Assembly (NCBI GenBank): GCA_032249175.1
Contig: JAVVGK010000022.1
Location: 1-16,340, forward strand
Direction: 5' to 3'
Source of the DNA: DSFT01 sp032249175
GTDB taxonomy: Bacteria; Hydrothermota; Hydrothermia; LBFQ01; DSFT01
Length of the DNA: 16,340 nt
Part shown: positions 1-7,343 of the stretch, one piece after another
How the letters are laid out: each line of letters starts with the position of its first letter
How positions within the stretch are numbered: position 1 is the first letter of the stretch
Program-made: the position numbers and the translations under genes
The notes under the pieces: model-generated
Seen by the model: the letters and a program-made list of their open reading frames with translations, nothing else
What the model was told of the DNA's origin: nothing
The model's database searches: none

Positions 1-389
1 TTAGTGTAAGAAAGAGCATCTTTTACAAATTTCTCAATAAAATTATATTTTTTGTCAAGAATGGTATAATAAATTTCTTTTTTTATTTCTTCTATTTTTT
101 CATTAACATCCTCTTCCTTAACAAATAACTGCTCTACATCATACCTAATTTTACTTTCAAAATCTACTTCAAAATTTGTAGTTTCTTCAAACCAATAAAA
201 CCACTCCCGAAAAAGTTCCCTAATTAGCTCTTGAACAGAAGTTTTTGACGAATTACTACCAGTGCTAAATTTAAAATTATTATCATAAATATACCATAGA
301 ATTTCCCTAAAATAATCATCTTGAAGCATCCAATAATTATCACAAGCTTTTTCTGCTATTCTTATCCATTTATTTATTAATTCCTTCAA
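1..389 (-). CDS. Unrecognised protein, 3' end outside window
   Basis: The reading frame is open from a TTG at 387-389 to the left edge, about 129 residues. I do not recognise the family. The product is charged and helical-looking, rich in Trp/Tyr/Phe in the middle (REWFYWFEE) and Glu/Lys-rich towards the visible end. No ATG is usable: an in-frame TAG lies just upstream, and the two ATG-like starts nearby hit stops within a few codons, so TTG is the best choice. The promoter-like motif at 409-422 ends about 20 bases upstream, so this transcript would have a short leader rather than none. It lies 39 bases downstream of the ParB-like gene on the same strand and probably shares its biology, but the function is unknown. 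Confidence is for the frame being coding. Confidence 0.6.
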   Translation of the reverse strand, partial: MKELINKWIRIAEKACDNYWMLQDDYFREILWYIYDNNFKFSTGSNSSKTSVQELIRELFREWFYWFEETTNFEVDFESKIRYDVEQLFVKEEDVNEKIEEIKKEIYYTILDKKYNFIEKFVKDALSYT

Positions 390-408
390 ATTTATTTTCT
401 GTAATCTC

Positions 409-422
409 TAAAATTTTAAAGC
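409..422 (-). promoter_or_regulatory. Predicted -10 promoter for the left-edge ORF
   Basis: On the minus strand this reads GCTTTAAAATTTTA, a perfect copy of the motif found at the other operon heads. Here no start codon lies directly after it in the open frame; the first usable one is the TTG at 389. Confidence 0.45.
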
Positions 423-428
423 AAAAGG

Positions 429-1211
429 TTAAAACCCCTCTTCCTCCTCCTCAATAATTGAAATTGTTGGAATTGTTTCTTTAAGTTTTTTCATAGCATT
501 ATAAAAGTCATCTTCAATTACCCTAACTCTTTTACCATATATAGCTTGCCAAGCTTTGCTTACAATTGTTTCCTTACTTAAAGCATTTTTTAATCCAAGT
601 TCCTTATATCTTTCATCTAAAACCTTTCTTAAATCAAGTAAAATCTCTGCTCTTTTTCTTCTTTCTTCTTTTGCTAAACTTAATTCATATTCTGTCCAAT
701 TATCAACTTTCTGTAAAACTTTTTCAAATGCATAAGCAGGAAATCTTTTATCATTATATTCATCAGTTATAAATCCAATTGTTAAGAAGTATGGAAGTTC
801 AATTAAATCGGAAAGCTCATATTCTTTCATATTTGGAAATTTTTCAAGGTGTTCTTTAAATATCTCATAAGATTGATGAGCCTTATCTTTTAAATTTGGT
901 GCTTTTTCTATATTCAAACTAATTATATATTTTTTCATTTCCTTTGGAAGAATTATTGAAGGAATTTCCCTTATTCCAAGAAGCTTAGCAGCTTCAAGTC
1001 TATGTTGCCCGTTTATAACCTCATAATATGAGCCATCTTCTGATGGAATTATAATAATTGGATCTATAAAACCAAGCTTTTCCATAGACATCATTAAATT
1101 CTTAACAAGCGCATCAGATATTTCTCTTTGTATAGAAGGAATTTTAATTTTATCTGCTTGAACTAATTCAAACTCTATCTCATAACCCTTATAAGGCTCC
1201 TTAAATTTCAT
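429..1211 (-). CDS. ParB/sulfiredoxin-fold domain protein
   Basis: 260 residues. The N-terminal ~95 residues form a ParB/Srx-like nucleotide-binding domain: the IQREISD stretch near residue 28 and, at about 67-79, NGQHRLEAAKLLG, which corresponds to the GERR/GQHR nucleotide-binding box of ParB and sulfiredoxin relatives. The rest is helical, with a Lys/Arg/Glu-rich stretch around residues 175-205 and an acidic tail (EEEEEGF). A typical ParB helix-turn-helix and dimerisation tail are not evident, so I would not call it the chromosomal ParB. It starts with ATG directly behind a leaderless-type promoter and is divergent from recF with 48 bases between start codons. It could be a DNA-linked CTP/ATP-binding switch or kinase-like Srx-fold protein. 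The domain call is firm; the role is open. Confidence 0.8.
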   Translation of the reverse strand: MKFKEPYKGYEIEFELVQADKIKIPSIQREISDALVKNLMMSMEKLGFIDPIIIIPSEDGSYYEVINGQHRLEAAKLLGIREIPSIILPKEMKKYIISLNIEKAPNLKDKAHQSYEIFKEHLEKFPNMKEYELSDLIELPYFLTIGFITDEYNDKRFPAYAFEKVLQKVDNWTEYELSLAKEERRKRAEILLDLRKVLDERYKELGLKNALSKETIVSKAWQAIYGKRVRVIEDDFYNAMKKLKETIPTISIIEEEEEGF

Positions 1212-1216
1212 AGTGC

Positions 1217-1257
1217 TAAAATTTTAAAGCATAAATAAGCTATGGCTTAAAATTTTA
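1217..1257. promoter_or_regulatory. Divergent promoter pair, ParB-like gene / recF
   Basis: Minus strand: GCTTTAAAATTTTA (1217-1230), with TAAAAT ending 9 nt before the ATG at 1211. Plus strand: GGCTTAAAATTTTA (1244-1257), with TAAAAT ending 6 nt before the recF GTG at 1260. The two hexamers are 21 bases apart, so each -35 zone falls on the other promoter's -10 zone. No Shine-Dalgarno sequence is seen for either gene. Confidence 0.65.
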
Positions 1258-1259
1258 TC

Positions 1260-2267
1260 GTGATACTAAAAAACCTTCAGCTTATAAATTTTAGAAAATT
1301 TTCTTACATTAAATTAGAATTTTCAGAAGGAATTAATTTCATTATTGGAGAAAATGGTGCAGGAAAAACAACTATTATTGAAGCAATAAGTTATCTTTCA
1401 ATTCCAAGGTCTTTTAGAGGTGTAAAGGATGAATTTTTAATAAAATTTAATGAGGCTGGATGGACAATTAAAGCTGAAATTTCTAATTTAATAGAACATA
1501 ATATTCAAATAACTTATAAAAAAGATGGATTTAAAGTTATATATCTTGATGGAAAAAAACTAAGAACATTCTTAAAATTATTTGAAACATTCTCCGTTTT
1601 AACATTTCATTCAAACAATTATAATTTAATAGACCAAAGTCCAGAAATAAAGCGAAAATTTTTTGATTGGTTCTTTTCAATGTTAAATTATGAATACTTT
1701 ATATCGTTATACAAATATAAGAAAATTCTTATCCAAAAAAACAAGGCACTTAAAACAAAATCTGATATATCAATTTGGAATAAACAACTGAAACAATATT
1801 CAGATTATATAATAAAAATCAGGAAAAATTTTATAACACAATTAAATTCTATTATAAAAGAACAAAATGAAAAAATAAAAATTGACTATAAAAACTCATT
1901 AAATAACAAAAACTTTGATGATTTTATAGAGCTTGAAATGAAAAGAGGTTTTAGTATAATTGGTCCTCATAGAGATAATTATGAGTTTTATTTTAATGAA
2001 AAAAATGCTAAATTTTTTGCATCTGATGGTGAAAAAAGAAAAATTTTCTTAGATTTAGTTATTGCTATGACAAAACTAACTGAAAGTGTAAAAAAAATAA
2101 AACCTGTTCTTGCTTTTGATGATCCATTTAATGTTTTAGATGAGAAAAATTTTAAAAATTTTATTAAAGAAATTAAGAACCTAAATGTTCAAGTTATTAT
2201 AAGTGCTACGAATTTTATACTTGATAATGAAAATTATCATGTAATTGACCTTAAATTCCTAACATAA
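1260..2267 (+). CDS. recF: DNA replication and repair protein RecF
   Basis: An SMC-like ATPase that binds gapped DNA and helps load RecA through RecOR. The 335 residues fit RecF, which is usually 350-370. Walker A is GENGAGKT at residues 30-37, the ABC signature is in the SDGEKRK stretch near residue 258, and Walker B is VLAFDDPFNVLDE near residue 283. The IIGPHRD motif, typical of RecF, precedes the signature. The GTG start at 1260 lies 6 nt behind TAAAAT, so the message is probably leaderless. The 3' end overlaps the convergent birA by 31 bases. No dnaA, dnaN or gyrB is next to it, unlike the classic origin cluster. The identification is secure. Confidence 0.95.
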   Translation: MILKNLQLINFRKFSYIKLEFSEGINFIIGENGAGKTTIIEAISYLSIPRSFRGVKDEFLIKFNEAGWTIKAEISNLIEHNIQITYKKDGFKVIYLDGKKLRTFLKLFETFSVLTFHSNNYNLIDQSPEIKRKFFDWFFSMLNYEYFISLYKYKKILIQKNKALKTKSDISIWNKQLKQYSDYIIKIRKNFITQLNSIIKEQNEKIKIDYKNSLNNKNFDDFIELEMKRGFSIIGPHRDNYEFYFNEKNAKFFASDGEKRKIFLDLVIAMTKLTESVKKIKPVLAFDDPFNVLDEKNFKNFIKEIKNLNVQVIISATNFILDNENYHVIDLKFLT

Positions 2268-2917
2268 AATAAATCAAAGCTTCCTATATCCAAAATCAAC
2301 TCAAAATTTTTATTAACCTCTAAAATTCTACCTTTATAAATTTTTCCTTTGTATTCAAACTCAATAAATTCCTTTGAAATAAAGCTATTATACTGACTAA
2401 TAATGAAATCAAAATTATAATTTATCAAAACTTTCAAATTTTCGTAAATTTTAAGAGCAATTTCATCTATATTAAAAAATTTATTTTTTATTAAAAACAT
2501 AGAAGTTGCTAATAGATTTTGAGGAAAATTTGACTGATTAACATTTAATCCAATACCTAAAACAACTTCATTTTCTTTCATTTCAATTAGAATTCCGCAA
2601 ATTTTTTTGTTTTCATAATAAATATCATTTGGAATTTTAATTTTAGCATTAATTTGATAAAATTTTAAAACATCTAATATACAAATTGGCGTTATTATTA
2701 AAAGCTTTTTTGAGAAATCAATGGTTTTATTTTTAAATCCAATTGACATATAAAGACCGCCAGGCTCACTAATCCAAGAATTACCATATCTCCCTCTACC
2801 CTTTTCCATCCTATTAGCAATTACAATAACTTCATCAAAATTCCTTAATAATTCAAATGCCTTATCTTGTGTGGAATCTAAAACATCAAATTTAAATAAA
2901 TTTTTCAACAATTTCAT
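2237..2917 (-). CDS. birA: Biotin--[acetyl-CoA-carboxylase] ligase, no HTH domain
   Basis: Activates biotin to biotinyl-AMP and transfers it to the carrier-protein lysine of biotin-dependent carboxylases. The 226 residues start straight into the catalytic domain. The DSTQ motif is at 14-17, the biotinyl-AMP loop is GRGRYGNSW at 40-48, KIPND is near 94-98 and KKICGIL near 104-110. A C-terminal SH3-like stretch (YKGKIYKGRI) follows around residue 190. The N-terminal helix-turn-helix of E. coli BirA is absent, making this a group I enzyme that cannot repress biotin genes by that route. Its start overlaps the thioesterase gene by 26 bases and its end overlaps recF by 31 on the opposite strand. 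It is the last gene of the ACT-panD-thioesterase operon. Confidence 0.93.
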   Translation of the reverse strand: MKLLKNLFKFDVLDSTQDKAFELLRNFDEVIVIANRMEKGRGRYGNSWISEPGGLYMSIGFKNKTIDFSKKLLIITPICILDVLKFYQINAKIKIPNDIYYENKKICGILIEMKENEVVLGIGLNVNQSNFPQNLLATSMFLIKNKFFNIDEIALKIYENLKVLINYNFDFIISQYNSFISKEFIEFEYKGKIYKGRILEVNKNFELILDIGSFDLFYVRNLRSIT

Positions 2918-3302
2918 TTATATTTTTTGGAATTCTAATAAGTTTTTTTTCACTATTTAAAAATGCATGTCTTGTTTTAGCAAAAACACTTAAATAATTT
3001 TTCGTTTCATTATAAATAGAATAATGATAATCAAATGTAATTCCATTATTTTCAATTTTCAAAATATCTATCCTTAAAATATCTCCATAAAATGAAGGTT
3101 TTTTATACTCTAAATTAGCAGAAAGAACAACTACAAAATACCCTTCCTCTTCCATTTTATAGTAAGGATAACCAATACTTTCCCAAAATAATGTTCTTGC
3201 TTCTTCAAGGTAAATTAGATAAACTGAATGATGAATAAAACCCATTTTATCCGTTTCTGCATACCTTGTTTTAATTTTATGTGAGTATATTGGAGATTTC
3301 AT
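2892..3302 (-). CDS. Hotdog acyl-CoA thioesterase, YbgC/4HBT family
   Basis: Hydrolyses acyl-CoA thioesters in the cytosol; the natural substrate is not predictable. The family signature RYAETDKMGFIHHSVYL starts at residue 13 and carries the catalytic Asp of the 4-hydroxybenzoyl-CoA thioesterase type (D18, followed by MG and H24/H25). At 136 residues the length is normal. I chose the ATG at 3302 because related proteins begin about 10 residues before this signature; a TTG at 3320 would add six residues (MFLEKK) and deepen the overlap with panD. The gene overlaps panD by 26 bases and birA by 26, so it is inside an operon. No promoter motif precedes it. Confidence 0.88.
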   Translation of the reverse strand: MKSPIYSHKIKTRYAETDKMGFIHHSVYLIYLEEARTLFWESIGYPYYKMEEEGYFVVVLSANLEYKKPSFYGDILRIDILKIENNGITFDYHYSIYNETKNYLSVFAKTRHAFLNSEKKLIRIPKNINEIVEKFI

Positions 3303-3633
3303 TTTTTTCTCTAAAAACAATTATTTTAGGTTTGTAAATTTTATAGTTTTCCTCATTTATATATCTAAAAGCCATAACAATAATTTTATCACCAATTTCT
3401 CCATTTCTTGCTGCTGCTCCTCTTAAAACCACAAGACCACTATTATATTCTTCCTCAATAACATAAGTTTCAAATCTTTGACCATTATTTAAATTTACAA
3501 CAAGAACTTCTTCATAAGGTAAAATTCCTGAAAGCTCTAAAAATTTTTTATCAATTCCAATACTACCCTCGTAATATAAACTTTTATCTGTTATTACTAA
3601 ATTTTGAAGTTTAGCTTTTAAAATTTTTATCAT
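3277..3633 (-). CDS. panD: Aspartate 1-decarboxylase
   Basis: Makes beta-alanine from L-aspartate for pantothenate and CoA synthesis. It is a pyruvoyl enzyme made by self-cleavage of a pro-protein. The cleavage site is visible as YEGS, between G23 and S24. K8, R53, T56 and Y57 match the E. coli active-site residues K9, R54, T57 and Y58, shifted by one. The GAAARNGEIGD turn follows around residues 72-82. At 118 residues the length is normal. Its ATG overlaps the stop codon of the upstream ACT gene (ATGA, 3630-3633), which suggests translational coupling. A CoA-using thioesterase gene follows directly. Confidence 0.95.
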   Translation of the reverse strand: MIKILKAKLQNLVITDKSLYYEGSIGIDKKFLELSGILPYEEVLVVNLNNGQRFETYVIEEEYNSGLVVLRGAAARNGEIGDKIIVMAFRYINEENYKIYKPKIIVFREKNEISNILT

Positions 3634-4106
3634 ATCTCTTGACCATCTAAGAAAACTATGGACTTTGGATATATTGCCTTAAACATATCTATAACACTAT
3701 CAATTAACCTACTTTTAATTAAAACATAAACTTCATCCTTTGATGAGCTTATCATTTCTATATTTGCTCCTGAACTTGCTATTAAATTAAAAGCATCTGC
3801 TATTAATTGAGTATTACCTTCAATTCCTGAAAAAATTAATAAGGCAACATTCTCATCTACGAGAATTTCCACATTATCTTCATCATATAAAATTGAATAT
3901 AAATTTGCCCTTGTTTCTTCTAATTGACTTTCATATACAACAAATGCTAAATCAGCTTTTCCTTTTATAGCTGTATCAAAACTAATACAGATAATATCTA
4001 TTCTTTTTTTTGAAAGTTCATTAAAAATATCTGCTGCAACACCAGGCTTATCTTTAAGTCCTCTTATTACAACTTTACCAACTTTTGTTTTAATATCCAA
4101 ATACAT
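3630..4106 (-). CDS. Stand-alone tandem ACT protein, aspartokinase-like
   Basis: 158 residues that look like only the regulatory half of aspartate kinase. The first ACT spans about 10-75, with the typical DKPGVAADIF loop. The second spans about 85-150 and contains GANIEMISSSKDEVYVLI, close to the GINIxMISTSExKISxLV stretch of LysC. No kinase domain is encoded here or nearby. The aspartokinase segment VDMIVQN, which holds an effector-binding Gln, is replaced by IDIICIS, so lysine/threonine sensing may be lost or changed. It starts with ATG 13 nt after the TAAAAT of its own promoter and overlaps panD by four bases. A free regulatory subunit is known for B. subtilis aspartokinase II, made there from an internal start; here it is a separate gene. 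It may sense an amino acid to control aspartate use. Confidence 0.83.
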   Translation of the reverse strand: MYLDIKTKVGKVVIRGLKDKPGVAADIFNELSKKRIDIICISFDTAIKGKADLAFVVYESQLEETRANLYSILYDEDNVEILVDENVALLIFSGIEGNTQLIADAFNLIASSGANIEMISSSKDEVYVLIKSRLIDSVIDMFKAIYPKSIVFLDGQEI

Positions 4107-4115
4107 TTAAGTTTT

Positions 4116-4140
4116 GAAAATTTTAAAGCATTAAAATTTC
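4116..4140. promoter_or_regulatory. Divergent promoter pair, ACT-panD operon / aspS
   Basis: Minus strand: GCTTTAAAATTTTC (4116-4129), with TAAAAT ending 13 nt before the ATG at 4106. Plus strand: CATTAAAATTTC (4129-4140), with TAAAAT ending 8 nt before the aspS ATG at 4146. Only 6 bases separate the two hexamers, so simultaneous occupancy looks impossible. Confidence 0.65.
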
Positions 4141-4145
4141 AACCT

Positions 4146-5903
4146 ATGTTAAGAACCCATACATGTGGAGAATTAAAACGTGAGCATATTGGAATGGAGG
4201 TTATTGTTTGTGGTTGGGTAAGAAGAATTAGAGAAATTGGAAATATAAACTTTATAGATTTAAGGGACAGGTATGGAAGAGTTCAAGTTGTAATTGAAGA
4301 TAAAAATTTAATTAAAAATTTAGATATTGGTCTTGAATATGTTATAAAGGTTAAGGGAATTGTAAGAAAAAGACCAGAAAAAGATATAAATCCGAATCAT
4401 CCAACAGGAGAAATTGAGATATTAGCTAAGGAAATAGAAGTTTTAAATACATCCAAGCCTTTGCCTTTTCTCCCTGAGGATGAAGTAAATGTTAGTGAAG
4501 AAATAAGGCTAAAATATAGATTTATAGATTTAAGAAGACCAAAAATGCAAAAAAATTTAATAATTAGACATAAAACCGCTTTAATTGTAAGGAATTTTTT
4601 ATCTGAAAATGGATTTATAGAAATTGAAACACCATTTTTAACAAAATCTACACCAGAAGGAGCAAGAGATTTTATTGTTCCATCAAGATTAAATCCAACT
4701 AAATTTTATGCTCTTCCTCAATCTCCCCAATTGTATAAACAAACACTTATGATTTGTGGTCTTGATAAGTACTTTCAAATTGTAAGGTGTTTTAGAGATG
4801 AAGATTTAAGAGCGGATAGACAACCAGAATTTACCCAAATTGATATTGAAATGAGTTTCGTGGATGTTGAAGATGTCTTAAATATAGTAGAAAATTTAAT
4901 GATAAAAATTTTTAAGGAAATTTTAAATTATGAAATTGAAAAGCCATTTTTAAGAATAAGTTATAAATCTGCTATTTTGAATTATGGCTCTGACAAGCCC
5001 GATTTAAGAAGTGATATAAAAATTATTGATTTAACTGAAAACATTGAAGGATTTAATGTATTTGATGAAATTAAGAAAAGTAATGGGAAAATCATTTCCT
5101 TACCGATACCCTTAGATTTATCAAGAAAAGAAATTGAAGAATTAAAATCAACTATTGAAAATTTTGTATTTTTCAAGAAATTTAATAATCAATTATCAGG
5201 TCAAATTTCAAAATATATTAAGAATTATGAAAATTTACCTGATGGCACATATATTGTTATTGGTGGATATGGGCTAAATGTTTATAAAAAGCTTGGGACT
5301 TTGAGAAATGAAATTATAAAGAAATATAAATTATTTAACAAAAAATGGTCTATTTTGTGGGTTTTAGATTTTCCACTATTTGAATATAATGAAGAAGAAA
5401 AAAGAATTGAGCCATCACATCATATATTTACATCTATTTATGAGGAAGATTTAGATAAACTACAAGAGCTTGAAAGAAAATTGAGAAATGGTGAAGATTA
5501 TTCTAATTTAATAGAACAAATTAGAGGTAAGCAATATGATTTAGTAATAAATGGAAATGAAATAGGCTCTGGCTCAATTAGGGTTCATAATAGAAAATTT
5601 CAAGAAAGGCTTATGAAAATTATAGGTTTAACTGATGAAGAAATAAATAGAAAATTTGGATTTTTCTTGAATATTCTTGAATATGGAGCACCACCACATG
5701 GTGGCATAGCACTCGGTTTTGATAGAATAATAGCATTACTTACTGATAATGAAAGCATAAGAGATGTTATTGCATTTCCAAAGACAACATCAGGTCAAGC
5801 ATTATTTGAAGAAGCTCCATCAGATGTGGATTTAGAACTTCTAAAAGAACACAAAGAAACATTCTTAAATGCTATATTAAAAATTAACCAAGACAATAGC
5901 TAA
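4146..5903 (+). CDS. aspS: Aspartyl-tRNA synthetase
   Basis: Class II synthetase that charges tRNA-Asp. The 585 residues follow the bacterial layout: an OB-fold anticodon-binding domain (1-105), the catalytic core with motif 2 FRDEDLRADRQPEFTQ near 216-231, the bacterial GAD insertion (about 285-410), and motif 3 GAPPHGGIALGFDR near 515-528. Residue 31, in the loop RRIREIGN, is Ile; non-discriminating AspRS enzymes that also charge tRNA-Asn typically have His there, so this one looks closer to the discriminating type (inference). The ATG lies 8 nt behind TAAAAT with no Shine-Dalgarno sequence. The 3' end overlaps the convergent transporter gene by 27 bases. Confidence 0.96.
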   Translation: MLRTHTCGELKREHIGMEVIVCGWVRRIREIGNINFIDLRDRYGRVQVVIEDKNLIKNLDIGLEYVIKVKGIVRKRPEKDINPNHPTGEIEILAKEIEVLNTSKPLPFLPEDEVNVSEEIRLKYRFIDLRRPKMQKNLIIRHKTALIVRNFLSENGFIEIETPFLTKSTPEGARDFIVPSRLNPTKFYALPQSPQLYKQTLMICGLDKYFQIVRCFRDEDLRADRQPEFTQIDIEMSFVDVEDVLNIVENLMIKIFKEILNYEIEKPFLRISYKSAILNYGSDKPDLRSDIKIIDLTENIEGFNVFDEIKKSNGKIISLPIPLDLSRKEIEELKSTIENFVFFKKFNNQLSGQISKYIKNYENLPDGTYIVIGGYGLNVYKKLGTLRNEIIKKYKLFNKKWSILWVLDFPLFEYNEEEKRIEPSHHIFTSIYEEDLDKLQELERKLRNGEDYSNLIEQIRGKQYDLVINGNEIGSGSIRVHNRKFQERLMKIIGLTDEEINRKFGFFLNILEYGAPPHGGIALGFDRIIALLTDNESIRDVIAFPKTTSGQALFEEAPSDVDLELLKEHKETFLNAILKINQDNS

Positions 5904-6695
5904 AAATATAAGAATCATACCAATTATTTGGAAAAATTCAAGCTTTTCATTTAATAAAATAGTTGATAAAATAACAGAAACTAAAATTTCTAATAAAAAT
6001 GTTATTGATATAACGATAGGTTTTTTATTTTTACTTGCCTTCGTATATAAAAAGTATGAAATGATTGTTGGGAAAACTGACAAATAAAGAATCAATTGAA
6101 TTTTTTCAAAGTTAAATTTGATGTTTTCAAAAGGAATAAAAAATAAACTCAAAATACTTGATACTAAATGCAAAAATTGATTAAAGAAAATCAAATCATA
6201 ATTTTTAATGTGTTTTGTTGTCTCAATAACAAACAAAGACCAAATTATAGCACAAATTAAATTTAGAATATCTCCTAAATTTAAGCTAATTATTAAATTA
6301 AAATTGAAATTTGTAGCTACTAAAAAAACTCCAATTATTGAAATAAAAACTGAAAATAGCTGATTAAATTTTATTTTTTCTTTATAAAAAAGAGCTAAAA
6401 ATAAAACTGTCCAAACTGGACTTGTATTTATAAAAATTGAAGTTTTTGAGGATGTCGTAAGTGTTTGAGCATAAAATTGAAGTAAATATCCTAAGGAATT
6501 TAATAATGATAAAAAAATTAAATTTATATTTATTTTCCTTAACGAGAATCTATTTGGAAATAATAAAAATAGAATTAAAAAAGCAAAAAAGAATCTAAAA
6601 AACATTAAAATCAAAGGTGAAAAGTACTTTAATGAAAGCCCAATTATAGGAAAGGAAGTTCCCCAAATTAAAGAAGCCAAAAGTAATAATAGCAT
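5877..6695 (-). CDS. EamA/DMT-family transporter
   Basis: An inner-membrane permease of the drug/metabolite transporter superfamily, probably a metabolite exporter of unknown substrate. The 272 residues are mostly hydrophobic, consistent with ten helices in two five-helix EamA repeats. The first helix carries the family-typical LIWGTSFPI near residue 10, and a second-repeat signature (GDILNLICAIIWSLFVI) follows the middle. I start it at the ATG at 6695, because TAAAAT ends 7 nt upstream and the protein then opens directly with the first helix. A longer frame back to 6764 would run 38 bases into pcm and cross both promoters. The 3' end overlaps aspS by 27 bases on the opposite strand. Confidence 0.9.
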   Translation of the reverse strand: MLLLLLASLIWGTSFPIIGLSLKYFSPLILMFFRFFFAFLILFLLFPNRFSLRKININLIFLSLLNSLGYLLQFYAQTLTTSSKTSIFINTSPVWTVLFLALFYKEKIKFNQLFSVFISIIGVFLVATNFNFNLIISLNLGDILNLICAIIWSLFVIETTKHIKNYDLIFFNQFLHLVSSILSLFFIPFENIKFNFEKIQLILYLSVFPTIISYFLYTKASKNKKPIVISITFLLEILVSVILSTILLNEKLEFFQIIGMILIFLAIVLVNF

Positions 6696-6699
6696 AATT

Positions 6700-6724
6700 G
6701 AAATTTTAGACTTTAAAATTTTAA
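6700..6724. promoter_or_regulatory. Divergent promoter pair, eamA / pcm
   Basis: Minus strand: TCTAAAATTTC (6700-6710), with TAAAAT ending 7 nt before the ATG at 6695. Plus strand: CTTTAAAATTTTAA (6711-6724), with TAAAAT ending 7 nt before the pcm ATG at 6727. The hexamers are 5 bases apart and the start codons are separated by 31 bases, the tightest of the four divergent arrangements here. Confidence 0.65.
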
Positions 6725-6726
6725 TT

Positions 6727-7338
6727 ATGAATTTAGATAAGATATTTGAAGAATGGCAAAACAATAATCATAAAATTATGGAGAAAATTAAAAGAAAAGT
6801 TAAGAATGAAAAAATTATTGAAGCATTTCTTAAAGTTCCAAGAAATCTATTTGTTGAAAATGAGCCTTTTGAAGATATAGCGGTTTATTACGATCTTGGT
6901 CAAACCTCATCTCAGCCAAGTTTAATTGCAGAAATGTTAGAATTACTTGAAATAAAAAAAGATGATAAAGTTCTTGAAATTGGTACAGGAAGTGGTTATT
7001 TAACTGCTCTACTTTGCGAGCTATCTTATTTTGTTTATTCTATTGACATATTTCAAGAGTTTATAATAAGAGCAGATGAAAAATTAAAATTGCTAAATTA
7101 TAAAAATTATAAATTATTTGTTAGAGATGGAAATTATGGTTTAGAGGAATTTTCCCCTTATGATAAAATTATAGTTTCCGCATATGTAGAAAATATTCCA
7201 ATTAGCTTATTGGAGCAATTAAATTTAGAAGGCATTATGGTTATTCCTGTTGGAAAGAAAAATTTTCAACATCTTTATAAGATAATTAAGTATGAAGCAG
7301 TTAGTTTTGTGCCATTATTAAATACTTTAAAATTTTAA
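6727..7338 (+). CDS. pcm: Protein-L-isoaspartate O-methyltransferase
   Basis: A SAM-dependent repair enzyme that methylates isoaspartyl residues in aged proteins. The PRNLFV motif is at 38-43, the substrate-loop GQTSSQPSLIAEM at 58-70 and SAM motif I VLEIGTGSGYLTALL at 82-96. DGNYGLEEFSPYDKIIVSA supplies the later motif around residues 134-152. At 203 residues it is within the usual range. The ATG lies directly behind the promoter motif. The last codons (TLKF and the stop) are made of the next gene's promoter motif, so the 3' end and the following promoter occupy the same bases. Confidence 0.92.
   Translation: MNLDKIFEEWQNNNHKIMEKIKRKVKNEKIIEAFLKVPRNLFVENEPFEDIAVYYDLGQTSSQPSLIAEMLELLEIKKDDKVLEIGTGSGYLTALLCELSYFVYSIDIFQEFIIRADEKLKLLNYKNYKLFVRDGNYGLEEFSPYDKIIVSAYVENIPISLLEQLNLEGIMVIPVGKKNFQHLYKIIKYEAVSFVPLLNTLKF
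7325..7338 (+). promoter_or_regulatory. Predicted -10 promoter for the PH-like/nusB unit
   Basis: CTTTAAAATTTTAA lies wholly inside the last codons and stop codon of pcm. TAAAAT (7328-7333) ends 10 nt before the ATG at 7344. Transcription from pcm could also read through into this unit. Confidence 0.5.
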
Positions 7339-7343
7339 AACTA

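Noticed and set aside
566..772. Plus-strand open frame of 68 codons, and similar short frames at 4982-5176, 9036-9221, 9400-9603, 13432-13641, 14196-14393 and 15589-15786
   Set aside because: All lie opposite strongly supported genes, show no family motifs, have Phe/Leu/Ser-rich compositions typical of antisense to Lys/Glu-rich genes, and lack the promoter motif.
6696..6764. Longer start for the EamA transporter at 6764
   Set aside because: It would add 23 residues, overlap pcm by 38 bases and place both divergent promoters inside the coding sequence. The ATG at 6695 has a well-placed TAAAAT and matches the family N-terminus.
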